From contig NBAZ01000012.1 of NCBI GenBank assembly GCA_002794735.1, positions 620,001 to 684,000 of the forward strand: DNA of 64,000 nucleotides. The letters are read 5' to 3'. This stretch comes from Pyrrhoderma lamaoense. Lineage: Eukaryota; Basidiomycota; Agaricomycetes; Hymenochaetales; Hymenochaetaceae. Each line of letters begins with the position of its first letter. The first letter of the stretch is position 1. Both the position numbers and the translations under genes were made by a program. This document shows, piece by piece, positions 1 to 12,500 of the stretch. The notes beneath the pieces were generated by a model that was not told the origin of the DNA, made no database searches, and saw only the letters and a list, made by a program, of their open reading frames with translations.

Positions 1-1265
1 TAACTAACTCGACCTAACCTATTTTCCCTAGTCCGTACTAAGACAGTAATTAAAATAAAAAGAAAGAGACCTAAAAGGGCTACGCACACAGCACACGGTG
101 TGAAGACAGGACGGGAGAGGAGGAAGGGGTGAACTTCACTCTCCCACTTTAGCTTTGACAACATTAGAAAGGAGTAACCGTAGAACAAAAACAAAGACAA
201 GGAAATAATTAAATAAAATAGGAAATGAAAGGGAATGAGGAGAAGGAGGAGAAGGAGCATACAAGGAGGGTGAGGTGGTGGTGGTATATCGTAAGATCCT
301 TCTCACCCCCCTTTTTCCTTCCTTATCCTTATCCGTATCCGTATCCTTATCCTTATACGAGAAAAGAAGTGAGAAGAAAACCCAAAAATGAAATTGAAAG
401 AGATTGGAAGTAGGAGATAAGTAGATAAGGATGAATAGTCAGATGGATAGTTGGGATAGATGGATTATGGACGGAAAGTAAGTGTCTTACGAAACAGAAA
501 TGGGACAGGGACAATAAAGCAAAGGAAAGAATGTAGAAGAGATTGTCTCTCTAAGTCCATATGAAGAAAAAAAGAAAAGAAAAAGAGTCCGAATGTGATA
601 TCAGATATGTTGTAAAAAGGAAAATGTCCAGTGATGTGTAATTGTGTTTAGGTTTAAGGCGCTTGTGGGGAGAGGTGTAACAAAGACCCCAGTGGTGAGC
701 GTGGGGAGAATAAGACATTAGATAAAAGAAAATTAGTTCAATTTAGTAGAATGGAAGGAAGGAAGTGGGGCAGGATTAGGAATTAAGGAAAAGAATAAGG
801 CTGCTGATTAAAGAATCAGATTACGAGTAAACCTTGGTTAGGTCGAGACTTTGTCTTGTTGCATTTGGGGTATTTGGGAGTGAGGAGGACATGACTGAAT
901 CCAAAAGAAGAAAGAGAAACAAAACGGAATCTAATCGTGAAAACTATCGTCATAGCCATTCCATGCCGAGGAAGAAGACGCGCGGAGGGAAGTAATAGAT
1001 TCCGAGAGGAGAGAGAGAAGGGCCACCCTTCCTTCGGCTGTCCAGGCCAACCATATTCAGATGTGAGAGATTTTGACGCCCCCGACTAAGGAAACAAGGA
1101 AAGTAATACCCCGATACCCCGAAAGCCCAAGCTACTTCCCTCCCTTCCTTGTTCACCCAACATCAATTTTTTTTTTTCATTTCAAGTTTTGATCTTGATC
1201 TTGATCTGTATCCTTCCATTCCCCTCTCACCACTCTTCCTCATTAAGACCCCCCAACCAACCAAA
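1..1265. other. Intergenic, downstream of the glyoxal oxidase gene
   Basis: I see no supportable gene in this stretch. The sequence is purine-rich on the + strand, with (GGA)n-like patches near 230-260 and a short imperfect TATCC/GTATCC repeat near 325-355. The open frames found are short and low in complexity. It probably holds the 3' flank of the minus-strand oxidase that ends near 1266. Confidence 0.5.
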
Positions 1266-4085
1266 TCAAGAGAAGACGAACAAAGAGGAGGCAGTCATAA
1301 GAAGCGTCGACAAGGTAACGGCCACGGCTAGACTCTTCTTAGCGGACGGGACGGGCGTCATCAAGATCCCATCACTCGATTTGGTAGTAGACGATTGAGA
1401 TTGAGAGCTACCGCTACTGCTTCCTCCCGCGAGACCGTTCGAAGTTGGAAGCTCCGCAGCAGCACTTGTACTTTGCTTCTCGATCTTCCCGGATCCTACC
1501 ATGATTTGGACTCCGACGGAAGGAACTCCGTCGACGACGACGAAGAGTACTAACAAAAGAACAGGTAAACCGAGAGAAGAAAGAGAAGAATAAGGCAGAA
1601 CATGCGTATAACACATGTATTGTAAAAACATATGCATATAAGAAATCAGTAACGTCCACTTATTGAAAAAATTTCAACAAAAGGAGTTGAGCAACTCACA
1701 AGCTGGTCCAGGAGCAAGGATGGCCGGATTAGGCGGAAGCTGGCTAACATGTAATACCGCCGACCCATCATCGTTCACAGTGAACGAGTTCCCCAATTGC
1801 ACAAAACGTTGTCCCATACTCAGCGCGTGCGTGGAGAAACCGGTTCGGATGACGACGACTTGCGTATTTCCAGCCTTACTCGTGTCCCCTCCAAGGTCGT
1901 CGCTCGAGAGCGTGACGTTGAAGTAATCACCACCATAACCCAGCTGTGTCGGTAATCCCTGCGGTTCTGGTCTACGCTCACTATAATACGAAGGGTAGAA
2001 TCTCTCGACTCGGTACTCTGTTGGGTATGTGACTCCTGTACCGACTGTGTAGTCCGCGTTCGGGTTCGAGCCTGTGACGAAGATGGAACCGTCTGGGAGA
2101 AGGGTCACAGTCGAGTGATACATCCTAGGAACCGTACTAGCTGAAAGCCCATCCTTTGTCCAACGCGACCCTTTAGTGGCACTAGGATCATACAAAGCTG
2201 GCGTCATAACTGGGTTGTCCGCATAAGACTGTCCAATAGACCAAGAAGTGTTACCGTATCCAGACACGCCAGTGTTCGCCCCGTTGAACGTGAGGATCTT
2301 TCCGTTGGGAAGTAAAACCATACTAGTCATCGCACGTCCTTCAGGAAGTGAATCGTCCTGTACGTAGGAACCCGAAACGTCTGGAGTTAAAGATACACAT
2401 GAGTCCGAGCAGGATAGGCAGCGACATCCCATGTTTCTGTCCATCTGAAAGGCAAAGGGAGAGGAGATGAAAAAATTGAAAATCAATCCTAATTTCATTG
2501 TGCGGTGAAACTACCACTCACTGATCCGTCTGGAGCTTTGTTCCACCGCAAAACAGGACTGTAGCCGTCCAGTTGTTCGCAGGCGTCAATGGAAGCATAA
2601 CAGTTCCAGCACTTGCCGGGTATGTTCTCACCGCATCTGTAGGAAGAAAACGCCCATTCGTTTAACGAAGTCAACTTTCAAAAATAGACTCTCAAAGCTT
2701 ACCCGGAATATCATCCAAATCTGATTCTACGCCCGTATCCGTATTGAAAATAGCTTTAAATGAGAAGGAGAAGGAGGGGGAGGGAAGTAGGCATTACAAA
2801 AACAGGGTTCCAATCCGAATAGTGTCTCCGAAAAGCTTACCAGTAGCCCAATTCAATTGAATCAACAAGTTACCAGATGGAAGAAGGAAGGTGATAGGAT
2901 ACAAGTTGGCTGGAAGTGTTCGCTCCAGAAGAGGCATGGCAATCGGGTCCCCTCGAGAAGGGAAAAACTCATACGTAGGGTTGTTGTTTGCCTCACTGTT
3001 AACGTACCCACCCCATTGATCTCCACCAATCTAGATAGATTAGAATGTGTTTCCTATGATTAGAACGTGTTGCGCATGTCAGATAGGGGATCGGTACTCA
3101 CAATAAATACGCTACCGTCCGTTAGGGTTTCGCTTTACAAAAGTTGTATTTATGAGCTAAAGTAACTGGGAAACAGATTTTTCGTATGCTTACACGGAGG
3201 GATACCATCTTCGAGTTGACATTGCATTATCAGAATGAACAACCCAATTACAAGTCCCATCGTCACATGGATCTAAGAGTCTAACGGAGTTTTTGTTATG
3301 AGCTTAATTTTTCTTTGGCACTATCTTTTATCTTTCTGATACGGAAATGGACACCTACCGAAGAGACTGTCCTCCATCCGGGTCATCGTAAGGTCCACCT
3401 CCAGTTTGACTATCGGCCTGTAAACCTAATTATATTGCATCAAAAACTCTAGATTCTGCTTTCGCATATGATCATTTTTTGGACTCATATACCCACCTCC
3501 ATATGTGACGGCCTGGTTACCGCCGACGTTCACCCATGTTCCATTACCCAAAACGTTTCCTCCCTATTCTCGGAATGTCAATTCCCGTTAAAGTGGAGGT
3601 TAACGGATGCAATAAACTTACAGCACAGAACGAGTTTGTGACGATATCCATTGCTCTCCCCGTGTTTTCCTGGGCCGAGTATTCTGAAGAAACACGGATT
3701 AAATCAATCTTCTGTTTGAATTGATATATATGAATCACGAGGGACTAACCAGCAGCCCAAGCAGGATGACCATTTATCTGAGTTGGATTATTCTCGACTT
3801 TGTCAACGATATAGACCTTGTCTAAAGTTCCCAAGAACAACTATGAAAAAAAAAATGGTGTAGCAAGCTCAATAAATCTTCGAACTGAAAAGGCTGGAAT
3901 GATATATATATGCATACCTGCTGGCCACTGACTATCGAATCACCGACGAGTTCGAACTTGCCGGGCGTACCAGATCGTTGGGGTTGGCCGGAGCTGACTG
4001 AGTAGTGAGTTGTGCCCATGCTGAATGGGTTGCAACGAGGCAGGCGACCAGAGCTGAGCTGCCCGGGCGGGCATTAGCGAATACC
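1266..4085 (-). CDS. Glyoxal oxidase-type copper radical oxidase, multi-exon, two frame breaks
   Basis: Secreted copper radical oxidase (AA5/glyoxal oxidase family), which oxidises simple aldehydes and makes H2O2 for extracellular peroxidases. The ATG at 4085 opens a signal-peptide-like segment with the hydrophobic core SALVACLVATHSAWAQ. The frame then changes, and GKFELVGDSIVSGQQ starts the mature enzyme. Later exons read LFLGTLDKVYIVDKVENNP, then GTWVNVGGNQAVTYGGLQAD, DGGQSLRLLDPC and LFCGGTKLQ. GVSGYG, RMYHS and THALSMGQR carry the expected Tyr and His copper ligands, and Cys of LFCGG is the likely Tyr-Cys cofactor partner. The C-terminal exon (about 1551-1266) ends in a Ser/Thr-rich linker and a hydrophobic tail, LAVAVTLSTLLMTASSLFVFS, which suggests a GPI anchor. 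About ten short introns are visible. A second break near 2402 separates WTETWDVAAYPART from SCVSLTPDVSG. The family assignment is firm; whether the gene is functional depends on whether the two breaks are real. Confidence 0.85.
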
Positions 4086-5920
4086 ATGATATAAGATGAG
4101 CAGGGTACTCTGCGGGCGAGTCGTTAGATGGGGAAAGAGGAGAAAGAAGGTGCAGATAGAGAGAGATAGAGAGAGGGAAACGGAGCTTGAAGGATCGGGG
4201 AGGGGAAGTACGTTGGGGAGGGGGACGTCAACCGGAGATGATGGACGGACTAAGGACCGAAGAGAGAGGGGTGAAGAATGAAGAGAAAGCTCGAGGGGGG
4301 GGAGGCGAGTGGCGAAGGGAGAGATGGCATATTTATTAAGGAAATCGAGTAGCACTATGACTATTTCAATCGGGCGCTAGCTACTTCATCGTCCATCGCT
4401 GTGGCTGTGGAACGCGCATATAAGGCGAGGAGCTTGGTGTGCTTGATGCGGCCATCCCAATTCCGCTCTTGCCATCATTTTCCGTTCTCCGACTCCTCTC
4501 TGAGGCTCTCATTCTCTCTCCATTCCCAGTGTGTTTTGCACTCTCTGGAGAGTCTATTCCAAGTCATCAGAAGAAGCAAGAGTGATAGCCAGATCCAAAC
4601 TTTCTCTCGGCTTGTGAGAGATCAGAGATCAACAGAAATTAAAAAGAAAAAAAAGGGAGCGACGAGTAAAGATTTAGCTGCTAGTCTCGGTCTGTTATTT
4701 TTTTTAATCAATTTAGATACGGATCTTGATTGTAACGACCCAAAGTCACGTTCTCTCCCCCCGAAACCTCGGTTATTTCCTTTTCCAGCAAATTTTACTC
4801 TCTCTTTTTTGTCCAAATCCCCGTCGATATACCGCTCACCGACGAGAAGCATAGTGCGGTATATATTTTCTTCGGACTGCTCATATCGTCACTCTATCTC
4901 TTTAATTTCTTTTCATTTCTCTTTTCTATTCGGAATATGATCATTAGGATTATATAATGTTATCCATTCCCGCCCCTGCAAGTTATAAAGTAAGGGGCGA
5001 GTGAAGCGCCGGCTAACGGGCTACATTCGCCTTGTGTGTGTGTCTGTTTTCTTAAACATGTTGTTTTGCTTTACGATCTCCAAATCTTACTTTTTTGCAC
5101 GCCGCATTGAAATATACCCAACCAACTTCCGTCTCCAGCGGGTTCGGCTCGTTCCCTTTTCCTTTCTCGTCTCCCCGTCTCCCCCTTTTCTCCAGTTACA
5201 TTTCTTACGTATATTTCCCGATTTTTTGTATAACTTTTTGTAATTTGACTGAATGGTTCACACTTGCGGGGAGGATGTCTTCTTTTTTTTTTCTCTCTGA
5301 AATTCGGAGGTTTGTGTTCTTGTACATGTATCGGGATTTTCATCCCTTTCGGCATATTCCTGCCCGCAAACGTGAACCACTTATTTCTCCTTGGTTGGTT
5401 CCCTTCCTCCCTCCTCCCTCATTGCTCCGTTGTTCCGTTGCTCCTTTGGCCCTTTGTTACCCCATACACTCATACACTCAAACAAAGTGATTTGATGCAC
5501 TTCATATTTGTTATTTGATGCTTTTGATGCTTTTGATGTTTGACGATAATGACGATGATAATGATGATGATGATGGGAAGAAAAAAAAATATTATATATA
5601 GACAAAGAGACATAGACGTCCGGTTAATAGCTGTAGCCTGTGACCTTCCCCCCAGCAACAAGTATTGCGGCGATCAGAAGCAACCCTCCCTTACCTTCTC
5701 CTCCCTTTTTAAAATCCGAGAATCAGGAAACAGGAGGTGATGCGAAGGAATTGAAAGAGAAGTGAGAAGTGAATGATTGCTGAGAGATTACCCCCCCCCC
5801 CCCCGGTGTGCGTTTTACCCATGGGAGCGTCCAGATCAGTGACTTAAGCTTATTACAACAACCCAAACCCAAACCTTCGCTTTGTTGCTCTCTACCCTTA
5901 TGGGATACGTTATACGCGAA

Positions 5921-6179
5921 GTACATGTACATGTACATTAAGGATGAGATGATCATGATGGGGATGATACTGATACATATATGTGTTTGTATAAAGCTTA
6001 AGAGAAAAGAAAATCAGAAAGTATTTAGTATAATGATTATGATAGGTTACAAAGAAATGTTTCGCGGGTCTTCTCTCTCTCTAGGGTTTATCCTTCCGAA
6101 TCACGCAATCGAGTCACAGATGATTTCAGAATCTTCTTTGACGAGGAAATGATATTTATGACGTACATGTACATGTACG
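5921..6179. repeat. Pair of identical 16-base palindromes GTACATGTACATGTAC
   Basis: The same perfect palindrome occurs at 5921-5936 and 6163-6178, 242 bases apart. The second copy extends to an 18-base palindrome with flanking C and G. Partial copies (GTACATGTACAT) occur near 9866, and related GTACACGTACACG lies near 6554. They could be tandem GTACAT microsatellite units or dimeric binding sites. No function is established. Confidence 0.6.
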
Positions 6180-7710
6180 ATACTTTTTTTGTCACGTCAC
6201 ATGTATATGTCGTACATCGTGATGTAAGTGGCACCCTTGCTTGCATTTACAATGTGTTTTTTAAAAAACATAATGATAATCACTAAAAATAATCCTTGAG
6301 GTATATACAACTTAGAAGGCTCTGGCTCTGGTCTTGCTCTGCTCCGGCTCCACTTTAGTACCATTTAAAGCATGGACTTGGTTATTGATTACTCGTTAAC
6401 GTTACCCATGATTGGTATACATTTAGTCACTAATAATAGTGATAGTGATAGTTACATAGTACTATTAGTAGCTGTATCAAGATTTACTACATATTACATA
6501 ACATCGTTCTATTACATTCTTACGTTTCTGAATGGTATTTTTGTTGTTCATGTACACGTACACGTAGACCCGTGATCTATAGATGAAGATAAAGAGAGGG
6601 CTCTGCGGGGAGGCTCGCCGCAGGACTCAGAGAATTCGAATGGTTTTCCTTCTTCTCGCGTCCCAAGATAGGCTATGTGTACTTGGGTTTGTGAGGTGGC
6701 GTTGGGATTTTATAATCTTGTTTTCTATCTTGAGAGGATACAATTCTATCATCAATTACTTGATGACTTATCACTTAATACTTAATACTTAATAGCTATC
6801 ACCTACGGATCCGAAAACGAATACAACATCAACGTCAACGTCGAAGAAGTGTTTATCTGCAAGTAAACGATCTTCGATATTATTCTATACTCGCGCTCAG
6901 CGCTTAGATATAAAATATGGAAAGTGGACAGACGACAAACACTTTGGCGTCATTATCGTATCAATTCCATCTGACATGTACAATGTACGATGCATTCTAA
7001 TCATTCTTTGGATCACTTCGATTCATGTATCTATCTGTCTGTCTAGAGCAGTAGAGATATAATTGTATGTTAGCAGCGAGGCAAGTAACACTTATGTAGG
7101 AGTTTTTTTTTACTTTTTTTTTTTTTACTTTCTTCATAGACAAGTCTAAGTACATTATTCGGAGTGCTGTCCGTAGTTGGGCACTGTAGTACTAGCCTTT
7201 TTTTGTTTGAAAAGAAAGGATAAATCTTGGTACTAATGGGAAGTGTAAGTACTTGGATGTCTTAAGGAAAAGATACAAGTGGCTAGAAGCTAGATACGGG
7301 CTTGAAGTGCTTTATGCTTTCACTAGCATTTAGAGCATTGTAAGCATCTATCTTTCTTGAGCGTCAGGTGTGATTGTTGGATCCATTGAAGTCAACTCGT
7401 GGGAAATGATCATATAAAACTACGCTCACAGTCATGAAACTTCGATTTAGTCAACACACCTTCGAACCGAACAGATGCAGCCAATTATCACAAGCTATTG
7501 TTTTTTTTTAAATAGAAAATGGATCATTGTAAAAGCTAGTACGTGAGATCGGGCACTGAGCTCCGATTTGACTGACGATCCTTCATAGACAATCGTTTCT
7601 CTCTAATCCAACATGGAAGCAAGAAGTTCAGGAGAGCAATTTCAAAAAGTGAATCACGAGCTATAAAGAATTAAAAATGCCAGCATGCAAGAAAACTTTA
7701 GAAGTTGGGA

Positions 7711-7717
7711 TATAAAA
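7711..7717 (+). promoter_or_regulatory. TATA box of lipase 1
   Basis: TATAAAA lies 80 bases or so upstream of the lipase 1 ATG at 7797. It is the only good TATA match close to that start and is followed by a CT-rich stretch (7729-7755) typical of fungal transcription start regions. Confidence 0.45.
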
Positions 7718-7796
7718 CCTCAAACTACTTGCTCCTTCTTCTCTCTTCTCTCCTCTGGTCTGGAGTATATCGCGGACTCTTTTATAGGATTGGATC

Positions 7797-10461
7797 ATGC
7801 ACCGAGCGCTGCTATTACTCTTCTGTTGGTTTAGTACTCTAGTTCTAGGTGCTCCTAGTGTCCAGTACCCAACGGTCACCTTAGACTATGGTACTTTCCA
7901 AGGTGTCGACTCTGGAGACATAACTCTTTTCTTAGGCATACCCTTCGCTCAAGCACCGTAAGTCACACTAATATAACTCAGTATTATAACCCTTTCTGTA
8001 TATAACACATCGAAAATCCATCCAGAGTAGGAGAACTCCGTTTCGCTCCACCGCAGGCACCTTCCGCGTTGGAGGGTACACAAGATGCGAGCATATACGG
8101 CCCTGCGTGTCCTCAATCTCTGCAAAGCTTGCTGAACTTTACGGCTATTGGTCTCCCTTCCGTCACCGACTTACTGTTCTCTGAAGACTGTGAGTAAGTT
8201 TAGATTCCGCCGAGCTAGGGAGGGGGAGGGGTTCTCATACTCACGAAGTGGGGAAAAATAAATGAATGAATGAATGAACGTGTTTATAGGCTTGTCCATC
8301 AACGTTATTCGCCCTACAGACATCCCTGAAGGTACAAAACTCCCGGTTCTTTTTGTACGTATCATGTGATAACATATCGTACTTTTTTATTTTTTTATGA
8401 CTTCTGAGGGAATGCTTATTGGTTTGTGTATTTAGTGGATTTATGGTGGTGCCTTTGAATTGGGAAGCTCGTCGATGAACCCTGGGAACCCGGTTGTGGA
8501 ACGTTCCATACAATTGGGAGAACCTGTCATCCATGTGTCTGCTAATTATAGGCTGAACGGTTGGTTTTAGTTTTTTTGATATGGAACTTGTTAAAAGAAG
8601 GAGAGAAAAAAAGAGACTAATTGTATTTTCTTTACTTGCTTTGTCATTCATAGCGTTTGGATTTCTCCCTGGGAAAGAAGTGTTGGATGCGGACTGACGA
8701 ATATTGGAATAAGAGATCGTAAGTGGTTTCTTTGACGACAAGAAATCATCATATATCTAAAAATTAGGACTGGTAATCATATCCCTTCTATCTAATAGAA
8801 CGATTTGCCTTAGAATGGGTACAGAGCAATATCGAGAAATTCGGTGGGGATCCATCAAAAGTGACAATGTAAGACATTCCCCATAAAATAATAGTTTATA
8901 TGTTGTCAGATTTTCTGAGAAAATGACATTTTGTAGATGGGGAGAGAGTGCAGGATCTATCTCAGTAGCTCTACAGATGGTTCTTAATAATGGAGACCCA
9001 GAAGGGCTCTTCCGTGCTGCAGTTATGGTAAATCCCTTCAATCACGTTGCACATGTCTTTTTGTACTAACATAAGAGGGGTTTTTAAAAACGATTAGGAA
9101 TCCGGGTCGTTGTACAGTCCCAAACTGGACATCCTGGGAGCACAGCCCTTTTATGATGCGATAGTGACATTGACGGGCTGTAGTACGGCTAGTGATACAC
9201 TAGAGTGTCTACGATCTGTTTCTTCGGATGAGATTTTGAGCGCTGTTGAACAACTTCCGAATTTTAGTTCATTCTCTGGTCTTAGCATTCCATGGAGTCC
9301 TCGTATTGATGGATTGTTGCTTGAAGCTCAACCGGTTCAGCTTCTCGATCAAGGTCTGTACGCAAAAGTCCCTATTATTATAGGAATTGTGACGATGAGG
9401 GAACGTAAGCTCTATCAAATATCAAAAGTATCAGAAATCTTATAAATACTAACACATACCCTTTTCGTAGACTTTTCTCATTTGCGCAGTCGAATATAAC
9501 GTGAGTCTCTTAAACTTCTTTTTAATCGGTTGTTTAACTGCTAGTTGTAGGACGAACGATGAATTTTTGCAATACGTACAAGAAAAGTATTATTAACCCT
9601 CCTTTTCCATGGTAGGGTACTTGAATGCTAATACCTTATTTTTTTAAAAACAGCTATCTTCCAACGATTTCACAGGAGGATTTACAAGCCATCGGAGAAG
9701 CCTATCCTGAGGATCCGACCCAGGTATGGCTTTTACTACTTGTTTCTTCTTCTTGGAGCACCGATTCAATATACTTTTCAGGGATCTCCCTTCGACACTG
9801 GACTACTTAATGCCATCACGTACGTCATAATTCCATATTATAAAGGATTTATCTGATATGAGGGGGTACATGTACATACAGCCCCAGTTCAAACGGATAG
9901 CAGCTTTCCAAGGCGACTTGGTCTTCCAAGCTCCTCGTCGATTTTTACTTGAAAAAGTGTCTCAGACACAGGACGCATGGTCTTTCCGTAAGTATTCCAC
10001 TCGTTACTGGCACAATAAACCGTTCAATCAACAGATTTATATAATTAGTGTATAAGAGAGGAAAGGCGACACCTCTACTTGGTGCTGTACATGGCAGTGA
10101 CATTCCAGAGTTCTATGGATCAACCCTCCCTGACTTCATCGGGACTGATGCTCTTAGTGAGTGATAAAAAAACATTTCATAATGTTATAAAGAATAGAAA
10201 CTAAGGTTCTCACTCTACGTTGATAAAATTAAAAAAGTCAACTTTGCAAACACCCTTAATCCAATGACTCCTTCGAATCCGATAAGCTTACTCACTATAT
10301 CGGGGATTAACTGGGAACAGTGGAATTCATCTTCTACTTCACCTCCGTTACTGACTTTCTTGGACCCGGCTCCAGCGATTGCGATTACAGCTGATACATA
10401 TCGTCAAGATGCGATGAACCTCTTGAATAACATTGCAATCGAAATTCAAGGCGGAAATTAA
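7797..10461 (+). CDS. Secreted type-B carboxylesterase/lipase, paralogue 1, three frame breaks
   Basis: Candida rugosa lipase-like alpha/beta hydrolase, expected to cleave acylglycerols or other esters outside the cell. The ATG at 7797 gives a signal peptide ([20 protein letters not shown]). Conserved blocks follow across many small exons: [36 protein letters not shown], the nucleophile motif WGESAGS (about 8940-8960), DDEGT with the likely acid residue (about 9390), and [11 protein letters not shown] with the likely catalytic His (about 10095). Exon boundaries match the intact paralogue at 24.7 kb one for one. Three single-base gaps break the frame: near 8691 (GCGGACTG where GCGGGACTG is expected), near 9385 just before the acid residue, and near 9882 at a C run. 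As it stands the protein would stop after about half its length. It is either a young pseudogene or a gene with homopolymer sequence errors. I favour errors, because all three are missing bases at short runs and the splice sites are intact. Confidence 0.82.
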
Positions 10462-12500
10462 AGTATTAAGGGAATCACATAGTGGTTATACTCTCCTCTT
10501 TATGCTCCATATGTTTTATCATATTAGAGAATAAAGAAATTTGTGTTTCAGGTAGTAATTTAGCATAACTCCAGTTCAAAGCCGGCCTTTTTCAACTCGT
10601 AACCGAATCAGGTTGAAGATAAACCTTTTTGGATGGATTGTTTAGACTTTGAAATGCAAGTACATATTTTATTTGCATCATATTGTACGAACCTTGAGTC
10701 TTCATGATGTCTGTCTGTATCATACATGTATCTGGCTACCGTAAGCTATGGGTTGTGTTGTGAGCTGAGGGCAATACAAATTATTTAATTATGATTCGCT
10801 ACATATAGGTGATTACATTGTAATGGACCTCAAAAAGAGATACCATAAAAATATCAACAAAAAGATGGTGCATAGAGTGTAGAGATAGAGAGTTAAGTCT
10901 ATTATTTGAGGATTTGAAAATGAAGTGAGACTAGTGTTGAGATTTTAGAAGTTTATAAGAAAGAAAGAAAGAAAGAAAGAAAGAAATAAGGGAGCAAGAG
11001 AAAGAACAGGGAAAAAACCTCTCTGATTCGCTACAAATTAGAAGGGTATCTAAAGAAATAGAACGCGCCAAACGATCCAACAAATTGACAAATCAAACCT
11101 AAAAAAGTTATTCTACCCAATATGTTGCCTCCAAGCCTCCTCCCACTTCTTCCCCGAATCCCCCATATGTAGATGGTGGAATTTTATGAAATTCGTCGAA
11201 GTCACTTCGCCTAACCACTGAAAAGAAATCGCTCATCACATCTCTATAATATTGTTGGTGTTCGGACTTCGGTTCCCAAGTTCAATTTTTTGAACTTTTC
11301 CCTTTTCTCGGTCTTCGGTCCACAGGAAACCCATTATCTTATATTCATTAAAGATAAACACTACAGGCACCCTCGAACTAGGTCGAAGCCACAAATCTCG
11401 GTCTCGACCTTGACAGCGACGTCATACTTTTTAAATAGTTAGCCCACGCCAGTGCAGCACAGGATCCTTATCCGAAGGACAAGAAGGTAAGCGACAAGAA
11501 GGTAAAAAGGTTAAAGAGAACTTTTAAAAAACGGGGGAATAAAAAAGGGAAGAAGAAATGTGTCCTTTACCAAAAATATGTCCTACTGTCCATCAGAATA
11601 TACAGATTTACAGAGGAAGAGGGAGAGGATCAAATGTATAGTTTTAGGGAATGCGGCAGTAGTGAGAGGGACGGGGATGGTAAAGAGACAAGTGGTGTGC
11701 GTAAGTAAAATGAGAGATAAATGGGGTGAGACGCGAGAAATGTAAATATGACCATGGTAGATGAGTATTTGCAGAGATTCAGTGTAAGGTATTGGCAGAT
11801 GCATTAGAGGTCTACGTAAGGCAATTTCGAGAGCATGTTGAGAATAAATGGATAGAAAAAAAGATTCAAAGGAGACGGGCGGATCAAAGATCAAAAGAAG
11901 GGAGGTCCGTATCATGAGAGTATAGATGTAACGGAGAAAAAAAGGGGGAAAGAAACTCAACAAGCGAGAAGAGTAAGAATCTGTAGAAACGGAAAATGGA
12001 AACAGGTAAATATGACATCAGAGGATATATGGTAATACAGAAAGAGAGTCGTGATGCGAACTCTGGACCAGACAGATTATAAACGTGATAAAAAGGTGTC
12101 AAGAGAATCGCGTAATTACGCAAGCTTGGAAAAGGATGGAAGGAAGTAAAGGAGTGATGAGAAAAGGAAAATCAGACGTGCTGTCAGTGTAAGCAAGAAA
12201 GAAAGGAGAAAGAACGATAGTAGAAGCTAAGAAGGTTCACTGGATAAACTCAGCTAGAATGAATCCCAAACTATGAACAAATCAATTATAAACAAAAAAA
12301 GAGTTGTTCCACTCGAAAAAGATTGAATCAACATCTTTTATGATCAAATGTTCATGATCTGACCAGTTTCATTTTTCAAGACCCAAAGTTGTATGAACTT
12401 GACACAAACAGCACGTCCTTGAGTTGTATCCAATTTCGGATGTTATTTCATACATCCGACCGGGGACCATAATTTGAAGCAGCGACGGGTGAGTCAATAA
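10462..12500. other. Intergenic between lipase 1 and the Hsp20-domain gene
   Basis: No gene is supported. A (GAAA)n microsatellite lies at about 10960-10986. The interval 11540-12180 is purine-rich and gives a 126-codon minus-strand open frame without recognisable features. Both adjacent genes converge on this region, so it probably contains two 3' untranslated regions. Confidence 0.5.

Larger units (their letters stand above)
4086..7796. other. Long intergenic region between oxidase and lipase 1
   Basis: No coding region is supported here. The stretch contains the oxidase promoter ([12 protein letters not shown] elements near 4330 on the minus strand), a 14-C run near 5791, a (GAT)n patch near 5540-5575 and two identical palindromes of GTACATGT type at 5921 and 6163. 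The longest open frame (179 codons, + strand near 4401-4940) is compositionally T-rich and has no recognisable domain. The right end holds the lipase 1 promoter. Confidence 0.5.

Noticed and set aside
4401..4940. 179-codon plus-strand open frame
   Set aside because: It is T/C-biased upstream DNA without motif, signal peptide or splice partner; more likely oxidase promoter sequence.
8241..8741. 166-codon minus-strand open frame
   Set aside because: It covers exons and introns of lipase 1 on the other strand and has no domain.
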